From NCBI GenBank assembly GCA_007115705.1, contig QXEO01002103.1, positions 141,113 through 205,112 of the forward strand: a stretch of DNA of 64,000 nt, in the 5' to 3' direction. Position 1 is the stretch's first letter, and every line of letters begins with the position of its first letter. The notes beneath the pieces were generated by a model, which saw only the letters and a program-made list of their open reading frames with translations, was not told the DNA's origin and made no database searches. Positions 55,983 to 64,000 of this stretch are shown piece after piece. Source of the DNA: Dactylis glomerata (lineage: Eukaryota > Streptophyta > Magnoliopsida > Poales > Poaceae). The translations under genes were made by a program, and so were the position numbers.

Positions 55983-56219
55983 GGGAAAAATTATACATCG
56001 AGACGAAATCACAGGAGGAAACCGGGACGGAAACGAGCTCCGGGGTGGTCTCACCACAGGGCGGCGTGGCCTAGGGTGGGCCCACGCCCCCTGGTGGTGA
56101 GGAGCCACCAGACTCCGTCTCCTGCCCGTTTTCATCTCGTGATTTTTCATATTTAGCAAAAACAATAAAAATATTAATAGAAAAGTTTTTCGCGAACCTT
56201 TTCTGACTAGAACTGTTAC

Positions 56220-57560
56220 CTATTCGAAAACGAACTCTGTAGGTTCCTGCATATTGTCCTGGATGAATTCTTCTGGAGAAACCGTTTGAATAACATCAAC
56301 ATCTTCATTATAAGAATCTCTAGCAATATAATGTTTGAGTCTTTGCCCATTCACCACTTGTGTAGTGTCATCTTTCAACGAAGCAATCTTTATCGCACCT
56401 GAGCAGTACACTTCCACAATAACATATGGTCCTTCCCATTTAGAGAGTAATTTTCCTCCAAAAAATCTGAGACGAGACCTATACAATAGAACTTTCTCAC
56501 CAACATGAAACTCTCTTTTAAGAATTCTCTTATCATGACATTGCTTGACTTTCTCTTTGAAAAGTCTGGCATTCTCATAGGCTTCATTTCTCCACTCATC
56601 TAGAGAACTCAAATCTAACAACCTTTTCTTACCGGCAAGTTTAAAATCCCTATTAAGCTTTTTCAGTGCCCAAAAAGCTTTGTGTTCTAATTCTAAGGGC
56701 AAGTGACACACTTTTCCGTAAACCATTTTGTAAGGAGACATGCCCATGGGGTTCTTATAAGCAGTTCTATAAGCCCATAAAGCATCATTTAACTTGCTAG
56801 TCCAGTTTTTCCTAGATCTATTGACAGTCTTCTGCAAGATAGACTTGATCTCTCTATTTGAAAGCTCTACCTATCCACTAGTTTGGGGATGATAAGCAGA
56901 AGGAATTCTATGATTAACGTCATATCTAGCAAGAGTTTTTCTAAAACCGCCATGAATAAAATGAGAACCTCCGTCAGTCATAAGATACCTAGGCACACCA
57001 AACCTAGGAAAAATAACATCCTTAAGCATTTTTAACGAGGTTTCACCATTGGCACTCTTTGTAGGTATGGCATCTACCCACTTGGTAACATAATCAACAA
57101 CAACAAGTATGTGAGTATAGCCTTTTGAAGGAGGAAAAGGACCCATAAAGTCAAATCCCCAACAATCAAATGGTTCAATAACAAGAGTGTAACTCATAGG
57201 CATTTCATTGCGTCTAGAAATATTACCTACTCTTTGGCATTCATCACAAGATAAAACATACCTTCTAGCATCTTTAAAGAGGGTTGGCCAATAAAAACCT
57301 AATTGTAGAACCTTTTGTGCGCTTCTATCTCCAGCATGATGTCTTCATAAGCGCTTCCATGGCATTTTCTCAATATTTCTTGTTGCTCATACTCTGGTAC
57401 ACATCTTCGCATAATACCATCAACTCCTTCTTTATATAAGTGTGGGTCATCCCAAAAGTAATGCCTCAAATCATAAAAGAATTTTCTTCTTTGCTGAGCT
57501 GTAAAGGTTGGAGGCAAATACTTGGAAACAATGAAATTAGCATAATCAGCATACCAAGGA
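56220..57560 (-). pseudogene. Integrase of element F, broken
   Basis: Three segments. 57299-57517 has the zinc-finger start (CVPEYEQQEILRKCH), then a frameshift near 57340. 56871-57203 has the core: WGFDFMGPF, LMTDGGSHF and HPQTSG. A TAG at 56868-56870 stops it just before VELSNREIKS, which carries the catalytic Glu. 56220-56837 has the C-terminal part: LWAYRTAYKNPMGMSPY, FHVGEKVLLYRSRLRFF and WEGPYVIVEV. The product would be inactive. It ends 341 bp upstream of the third ORF, with the promoter-like segment between. Confidence 0.85.
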
Positions 57561-57565
57561 AGGTC

Positions 57566-58655
57566 TCACGAAGTTACATTTATTGAAGCCAACTGTTCAT
57601 TTGGAAAACGATCATTAACAAGAATAGGATCAAAAGAAATGTTTTCCAATCTAGACAAGTTGTCAGCCACAGGATTTTCAGCACCTTTCCTATCTACAAT
57701 ATGCAAATCAAACTCTTGTAAAAGCAACACCCATCTAATAAGCCTAGGCTTAGCATCCTTCTTAGACATAAGATATCTAATAGCAGCGTGATTAGTATGA
57801 ATAGTAACTTTAGAATCAACAATGTAAGGTCTAAACTTATCACATGCAAAAACAACAGCAAGAAACTCTTTCTCAGTAGTAGCATAATTCTTCTGAGCAG
57901 CATCAAGTGTCTTACTAGCATAATGAATAACATTCAACTTATTATGTACGCGCTGTCCAAGAACAGCACCAACAACAAAATCACTAGCATTGCACATAAT
58001 TTCAAAGGGTAAATTCCAATCAGGTGGTTGAACAATAGGAGCAGTAGTTAAAGCCTTCTTAAGAGTTTCAAAAGCTTCCTTACAATCATCATCAAAGACA
58101 AATGGTACATCTTTTTGAAGAAGATTAGTAAGAGGCTTTAAATCTTAGAGAAATCTTTAATAAACCTCCTATAGAAACCAGCATGACCAAGAATACTACG
58201 AATACCTTTAACATCTCTGGGACAGGGCATTTTCTCAATTGCCTCAACCTTTGCTCTATCAACTTCAATACCTCTTTCAAAAAAAAATTGTCCAAGTACA
58301 ATTCCTTCATTTACCATAAAGTGGCATTTCTCCCAATTAAGAACAAGATTAGTTTCTTCACACCTCTGCAAAACTTTATCAAGATTGTGCAAACAATTAT
58401 CAAAATAAGTTCCATAGATGGAGAAATTGTCCATGAAAACCTCCACAATTTCTTCACAAAAACCATGAAAAATAGCAGACATGCATCTTTGAAAAGTAGC
58501 AGGAGCATTGCATAAACCAAACGGCATACGTCTATAAGCATAAGTTCCATAAGGAAAAGTAAAAGTGGTTTTCTCTTGATCTTCCTTTCTAACAGCAATC
58601 TGAGAGAAACCGAAATAACCATCAAGAAAACAAAAGTGAGTCTTCTTAGACAGAT
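57566..58655 (-). pseudogene. RT C-terminal half and RNase H of element F, broken
   Basis: 58138-58527 carries MPFGLCNAPATFQRCM and the RT active site as VFMDNFSIYG, with Asn in place of the second Asp of the usual DD. The frame stops at 58138 and shifts. 57566-57997 is RNase H: CNASDFVVGAVL, TEKEFLAVVFA and PVADNLSRLE. Here too the third acidic position reads HTNHAAI, with Asn for the expected Asp. Both changes fit a G-to-A change in a GAT codon. The enzyme is inactive. Confidence 0.85.
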
Positions 58656-59876
58656 AAACGGTAAAGGATAATGATCTTTCTTGGTAACTTTGTTTACCTT
58701 TCTAAAATCAATGCACATCCTATAACCAACTACTACCCTTTGAGGAATAAGCTCGTTATTCTCATTAGGCACAACAGTCATACCTCCTTTCTTAGGAACA
58801 CAATGAATAGGACTAACCCATCTACTATCAGCAATAGGATAAATAATACCAGCATCAAGGAGCTTCAATACCTCATTTCTTACCACTTCCTTCATCTTGG
58901 GAATTAAGCGGCGTTGATGTTCAACAACTGGCTTTGCGTCTTCCTCCATTTTAATAGCATGCTGACATAAAGTGGGATAAATCCCTTTTAAATCATCAAG
59001 AGTATATCCCATAGCTCCTCGATGTTTCCTCAATATCTCCAATAACCTTTCTTCTTCCTTTCCTGAAAGCTTAGAATTGATAATAACAGGATATATTTTC
59101 TTATCATCTATATAAGCATAGTTAAGATCATCAGGTAAAGGTTTTAATTCAAAAACATGATCTTCCTTAGGTGGTAAAGTGGTACCAAGATCCTCCACAG
59201 GTAAATTGTGCTTGATCAACGGTGGTTTACAAAAGAAAATATCATCAATCTCTTCTCTTTCCTTCCTGTAGACATCACTTTCATGGTCCTCCATGAATTG
59301 CTGCAAAGCATTATTAGGAGCAAGAGCAATAGAATCAAGCTGTTCAACTCGAAAATTTTCATTAGGCATGTCATTTTCATAAGAAGTCTTAGCAAACTTG
59401 GAAAAATTGAACTCATAAGATTCTCCATTAAACTTAGTGAAAATTTTCTCCTTCTTACAGTCTATCACAGCACCACAAGTATTCAAAAAGGGTCTACCAA
59501 AAATAATAGGACAAGTTTTACTAGCTTCCTTACCAAGTACTAGGAAATCAGTGGGATATTTGGTCTTACCGCATAAAACTTCCACATCTCGAACAATACC
59601 AAGAGGCCAAACAGTCTCTCTGTTAGCAAGCTGAACAACCATATCAATATCTTCTAATTCACAAGGGCCAATCTCATGCATAATTTCTCTGTAAAGCTCT
59701 AAAGGAATGGCACTTGAACTAGCACCAATGTCGCATAAACCATAATAGCAATGATCGCCAATCCTGACAGAAATAATAGGAACACTTGTTTTCCTACGCC
59801 TATTAGGATGTGAAATAATGTTAGTAGCATCTTCACAAAAGATAATATATTCATCCCCTACATCTTTAGTAACAAG
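58656..59876 (-). pseudogene. Protease and RT N-terminal half of element F, broken
   Basis: The frame is open from the insertion point of H (59876). It includes the protease active site CDIGASSSAIP (about 59725-59757), then FLVLGKEASKTCPIIFGRPFL. The RT thumb/finger part follows, with KPVVEHQRRLIPKMKEVV, WVSPIHCVPKKGGM and MCIDFRKVNKVTKKDHYPLPF. At about 58655 a short deletion, of about nine residues judged by the family, shifts the frame. The 5' part of the gene is beyond element H and the window. Confidence 0.82.
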
Positions 59877-61312
59877 TGATACGTCTCGAACGTATCTATA
59901 ATTTTTGATGCTCCATGCTTGTTTTTACACCATTTGCCTTGTGTTTCGTTACACTTCATGGTGTTTTTATGCGATTTCTGGAACTAACCTATTGACAAGA
60001 TGCCACAGTGCCAGTTCCCTAATTTCTGCTGTTTTTGTGTTTTAGAAAAGCTATACAGGAAATATTCTCAGAATTAGACGAAACAAAAGCCGAACGTCTA
60101 GAAATTCACCGAAGCTTCCAGAGAACCGAAGAGGAGACGGAGTGGGGCAACAAGGGCCCCACACAATAGGGCAGCGTGGCCTGGCCCCTGGCCACGCCCC
60201 CTATGTGTGAGGGCACCCTGGCAGCCCCCTGACGATGCCCCTTCGCCTATATAAAGCCTCGGGACGGAAAACCCTAGGGGGAGTCGGCAAATTTCTAGAA
60301 AGAGTTCCGCAGCTCCGCCGCCGCCGACGATGAATTTTAGGGGACAGAAGTCTCTGTTCCGGCACCCTGCCAGGATGGGGAAGTGCCCCCGGAGCCATCT
60401 CCATCGGTCTCCATCGCCGTCTCCGCCGTCTCCATCGACCTCACCGCCATCTCCATCAACCTTGCTGTCTCCTATGATGAGGAGGGAGTAGTTCTCCCCC
60501 GGGGATAAGGGCTCTACCGGTAGCTATGTGGTTCACCTCTCTCTCCCATGATGTGATCTTTATGTGATCGTGAGCTTTGTATCTAGTTGAATTGGTAAAT
60601 GTTATTATTCAGATATTATGCTACTCCTATGCTTAATTATTATACTCTCCGGAGATACCTCGTATCATGGTGTAAAGGTGACTAGTGTGTGCATCATGTG
60701 TATCTTTTTGGTTAATGTCTCTATGAATTGTTGGTGTTTGTTGGAACCATCTAGTGCGTTCATGGTGATAGTGTGGGACAATCTAGTTTGGGTACATATG
60801 GACTTTGAGGAGTGCTTCATAGCCCTACGCATGATTAGTGTTCATTTTCCATTGGAGAATTGTTTTGAGTTGCATATGGATGATAGTATCTATTGGTTCA
60901 ATTATGTTATATTTGTTGAGAGTGTGTCCACTAGTGAAAGTATGATCCCTAGGCCTTGTTTCCAAGCTTTGCACACCGTTTACTTCCTGTTTTGTTACAT
61001 GTTTGCTTGCTGCCATTTTTATTTCAGATCACATTTGCTACTTATAATCATCACAACTACTTGTATTTCACTATCTCTTCGCCGAACTAGTGCACCTATA
61101 CATCTGACAAGTGTATTGGGTGTATTGGGGACACAAGAGACTTTCTGTATCGTAATTGTAGGGTTGCTTGAGAGGGATAGCTTTGACCTCTTCCTCCCTG
61201 AGTTTGATAAACCTTGGGTGATGCACTTAAGGGAAACTTGCTGCTGCTCTACAAACCTCTGCACTTGGAGGTCCAACACTGTCTACAAGAACAGACACAT
61301 GCGTAGACATCA
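59877..61312 (+). repeat. 5' LTR of element H
   Basis: 1436 bp, TGATACGTCTCGAACG...GTAGACATCA. The TATA box TATATAAA is at 60249-60256. The first 400 bp align with the LTRs of A and D; the last 700 bp do not, so the LTR is a different subfamily in U5. A 285-codon frame (60618-61475) runs through the LTR and primer site and is not a gene. Confidence 0.9.
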
Positions 61313-61322
61313 AGCTCTTTTC

Positions 61323-61340
61323 TGGCGCCGTTGCCGCGGA
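61323..61340 (+). other. Primer binding site of element H
   Basis: TGGCGCCGTTGCCGCGGA matches the tRNA-Asp-type site except for one base, at the same distance from the LTR as in D. Confidence 0.82.
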
Positions 61341-61452
61341 GGTAAGGTAAAAGGTACTCGCATCCTCCTATGTGAGTGCTCGGAGTTATTTCCTTTAGAT
61401 TCTGCAATTACATCTTTTTGTTTCTTGTTTTTATTTTCACTAGTTAGGCTTA

Positions 61453-62424
61453 ATGGAAAACAAAGAGTTCTTTAGTCTTTTTCCTGAGTTTAGATATGAA
61501 GTGTTTGAAGAGAAAATTGAAAAACCTTTGGAGCTTAATTTGCATGCTAATAGTGTTGTTAGTATGAATGCTTTGAACACCGTTATTGCTAATGCTATAG
61601 AAAAGTCTAAGCTTGGGGAAGCTGGTTTTGTTAAGTATGATATTTTTAGTTCCCCAGCTTTAGTGGAGAAAGTTTGCTCTGATGATATTTTATCTCCCCT
61701 ATGTGATGTTCCTATGCCTGTTACCTATGTTAGTGATCATGATTGGGAAAAGCACTCTACTTTTGATATTGAAAATCTTTTTGGTACCGATTCTAAGGTT
61801 AATAATTGTTATACCATTAGTACTATCCATGTTCCTTCTTATGATGATATGTTTGATGAGTATGCTTTGCGAAATAGCTGTTTTCTAGCTTGTGATGATA
61901 CTAAACCTCTAGTTTATGATGGTTATGATGATGAGTATAATATTTTCAGTTCACCTACTTTTGAGGAGAAAATTAGTTATGATTACAATATGCCTCCTGT
62001 TTTTGATGATTATGGTGATGAGAATAATTATTCTGTTGAATCTGCTCCTACTACGATTGTTCATGTGGGGAGTATTAATTCTTTTACGCATGTGGCTCAT
62101 GATAGGGAAGCTTTATGTGATAGTTATATTGTTAATTCTATTCATGATGCTACTGAAAGTTATTATGAGAGAGGGAAACATGGTTTGATGGATCTCAACA
62201 ATATTGAGTTTCCCCTCTTTATGTTGCAATTCTTGAAGTTGTACTTGTTTTGCCTTCCTATACTTTTTGCTTTGCGCTTTTATGACTTGTCTCTTTACAA
62301 GACTATTTTTCATAGAAAGTGGTTTAGATTTAAATGTGTTCCATACTTGATTTTTGATGCTCTCTATTGCTTTAAGTTCCTATATGGCGCCTTTGTCTCA
62401 AGCTCTTATATGGCGCCCACATGA
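61453..62424 (+). CDS. Cargo ORF of element H, 323 codons, unknown function
   Basis: Intact frame from ATG 61453 (MENKEFFSLFPEFRYE), 112 bp after the primer site, to TGA 62422-62424. I do not recognise a known domain. The protein is acidic, with many Asp/Tyr, and has an internal repeat: YDIFSSPALVEKV (residues 62-74) and YNIFSSPTFEEKI (162-174), each followed by a D.PP or D.P segment. Residues about 253-275 (FPLFMLQFLKLYLFCLPILFALR) form a hydrophobic, membrane-like helix, and the last 45 residues are aromatic and basic. It stands where gag would be but has no gag motif. It stops directly before the shared non-coding cassette. It may be an env-like or accessory protein, or a captured sequence. 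Confidence 0.6.
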   Translation: MENKEFFSLFPEFRYEVFEEKIEKPLELNLHANSVVSMNALNTVIANAIEKSKLGEAGFVKYDIFSSPALVEKVCSDDILSPLCDVPMPVTYVSDHDWEKHSTFDIENLFGTDSKVNNCYTISTIHVPSYDDMFDEYALRNSCFLACDDTKPLVYDGYDDEYNIFSSPTFEEKISYDYNMPPVFDDYGDENNYSVESAPTTIVHVGSINSFTHVAHDREALCDSYIVNSIHDATESYYERGKHGLMDLNNIEFPLFMLQFLKLYLFCLPILFALRFYDLSLYKTIFHRKWFRFKCVPYLIFDALYCFKFLYGAFVSSSYMAPT

Positions 62425-64000
62425 GCATCTTTGCAAATTACTGCGCCTAGCTCAAAGGCGTTAAAGAAAAGCACTCTTGGGAGATAACCCATTGTTTATT
62501 TTCAGTACTTTTTCTTTTATTTGAGTCTTGGAAGTTATTACTACTGTAATAACCGCTCCTTATCCTTTTTATTTCATTGTTGTGCCAAGAGAAGCCTCTA
62601 ATTTGAGTGAGGTAAGATTTGGGGATGTTGCTGTCCTGAAACAGTTTTAGGTGCTGCACCGTAAAAATTCGTGAAAATTCTCTGTATATCTTTTGGACTT
62701 GCGATTTCTTGTGCATATGTCCCAGGTTATATCCAAACTTTCATTAGTTGAACACTTTTTGATTTGAGCAACAGAAAACCCTCTAAAAAATTGACCTTTA
62801 TCAGCTGTTCTGTTTTGACAGATTTCTGCCACTATTTGTGTTTGCCTCTCGATCGCTTTCTTTTTGAGTTCTTTTGATCATGGAACTTTTGGGGAAGTTG
62901 CTACAGTAGTATATGCTATATTTGTGTTGGTTTTGTGTTGAAATCTGAACTGAAAAGGGTTGATTCATTATTATGTTTATGCTAATGTTGCTAATAAAAT
63001 TGTGTTGAGTTTTGTATGAAGGAAGTTTTCAAGTGTAGGGATTGGAGAATGATGAGATGAGATGAAGAATGGACAAAAGCTTAAGATTTGGGATGCCCAT
63101 GCAACCCCCAAGAAATATCCAAGAGATACAAGCGTCAAAGCTTGGGGATGCCCCCGAGGCACCCCTTCTTCATCGGCAAAAATCAGGTCACCTTTCAAGA
63201 CACTATATTTTTATTGCTTCATGCACTATGCGTTTTTCTTGGAGCGTCAGTTGCTTTTGTTTTCAGTTTTATTTTGCTTTGTTTGCTGCAATAAATGTTT
63301 GGATCACGTCATGTGTTTGGAGAGAGACATGCTCTGTTTTTCATTTGCCAAGAACACTCCGTTTTTCACTCTTATCGTTTCAACGAGTGTTCTCTTTTTC
63401 TGCTACTGCGTTTAGCTTGCATTGTTCACCTTGATTTTTGTTCAGATCTTGTTTTATCTTTGCATAAAGGTGTATTTGGATCTCTGGTATATGTTGGTTT
63501 TCCTCAAAAGAGTTTCCTCAAAAAGGTTTGAATGGTGTTGGAAAAGAGAAAAAGTCTCATGCAAAAAAGTGGTACAAAAAGGAGCTTGTTTAGACTGCGG
63601 CTTAGACTTTTGCATGTCATGTTTGATGTTGTTTTGATAGTATGCTTAGTGATTTTTGCTGCAGCATGACTTGTCTCAAATGACTGAGATTGCTTAATGA
63701 GCCTTTGAAAAAATCATGCGTTGTTTTTATTATATGGAAGCATTTATTTGGTTTTCTCCTTTGATGCTTTATTTGGGTTGACTTGGGGCATGCTTACACC
63801 ATGTTGACTACAAAAATAAGTTGCCTATAGCCTCTACGATCATTTAGTTTTTAACTTTTGATGCCATCTTATGCTTCTTTTAATGTTGCTTTATCGCTTT
63901 GCATGATTATGGCCGTTATTGCTCTCTTAGTTGGTCGCTCCCAGTCTTTTGCTAGCCCTCATTTTGTACTGAGTATGAGCTCTACTCGTGCATCCAACTC
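62425..64000 (+). other. 3' non-coding cassette of element H
   Basis: It starts GCGCCTAGCTCAAAGGCGTT at about 62443 and stays collinear with 9955-11500 of D and with A. No gene is supported; ORFs of 60-120 codons lie in overlapping frames that also occur, broken differently, in D and A. Confidence 0.75.

Larger units (their letters stand above)
53666..59876 (-). mobile_element. Element F, body: Athila-like Ty3 with decayed pol
   Basis: The body continues from 38528 after removal of G (TAGAC then CTCGCTTGTCCCC). In minus orientation it holds protease, RT, RNase H, integrase, an internal promoter-like segment, a third ORF and a long 3' non-coding part. It is cut at 59876 by element H inside the protease region; gag and the 5' LTR are outside the window. 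Confidence 0.9.
59877..64000 (+). mobile_element. Element H: Athila-like LTR retrotransposon, 5' part
   Basis: The LTR starts at 59877 inside the protease frame of F, with ACAAG (59872-59876) as the presumed target. The LTR, primer site, one 323-codon ORF and the shared 3' non-coding cassette are present. The 3' LTR is beyond the window end. No gag or pol is seen in the visible part, so it is probably non-autonomous like D. Confidence 0.9.

Noticed and set aside
60618..61475. A 285-codon plus-strand frame starting MLLLCLIIILSGD
   Set aside because: It lies across the 5' LTR of element H, the primer site and the leader. LTR position, hydrophobic random-looking composition and the absence of the frame in sister LTRs argue against a gene.

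Overview
The window is a stack of nested plant transposable elements; I see no ordinary cellular gene in it. Long LTR retrotransposons with TGATACGTCTC-type ends and tRNA-Asp-type primer sites, a CACTA transposon with CACTACTAGG termini, a Stowaway MITE, and plant-type introns and TATA boxes all point to a large-genome pooid grass (Triticeae such as wheat, barley or rye, or a relative such as oat). I use letters for the elements.

Left stack. Element A (1-1513 plus 29535-33017, + sense) is an Athila-like Ty3 element. CACTA transposon B (1514-29534, 3-bp target duplication TCT) sits inside it. B carries three minus-strand genes: a broken TNP2-type transposase (25167-28673), a broken second gene with TnpA-like, DUF8039-like and Ulp1-like parts (18928-21977, continued at 2826-3568), and a small intact gene for a viroplasmin-domain protein with a C-terminal membrane segment (2305-2541). 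Element C (3569-18927, minus sense, 335-bp LTRs, target duplication CCCTC) split the second B gene inside a codon. C is a Tat-like Ty3 element that has lost almost all of pol but keeps plus-strand (antisense) spliced genes. Element D (7524-14229, + sense, 1645-bp LTRs, target duplication CCAGC) split the last exon of the first of these antisense genes.

Right stack. The 3' LTR of A is cut at 33018 by element E (33018-37011), an unclassified LTR-like sequence. E is cut by element F (37012-38528 plus 53666-59876, minus sense), an Athila-like element with decayed pol. F is cut twice: by element G (38529-53665, target duplication TAGAC) and by element H (59877 to beyond the window end).

Element G is the youngest and most complete. 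It is a 15.1-kb Tat-lineage element with two 963-bp LTRs in which I found no difference. Gag-protease-RT-RNase H-second RNase H-integrase lies in one minus-strand frame broken only by one TAG. On the opposite strand, behind its own TATA box, is a multi-exon gene (40561-45027) that converges on the end of pol. The same arrangement of TATA box and spliced antisense gene occurs in C, which lost pol but kept these genes.

The most interesting signals are these: the promoter-driven antisense genes of the Tat-like elements; the third CACTA gene; regulatory sequence shared by the two large CACTA genes; and a set of Athila-like elements (A, D, H) that share one 3' cassette but carry different ORFs.
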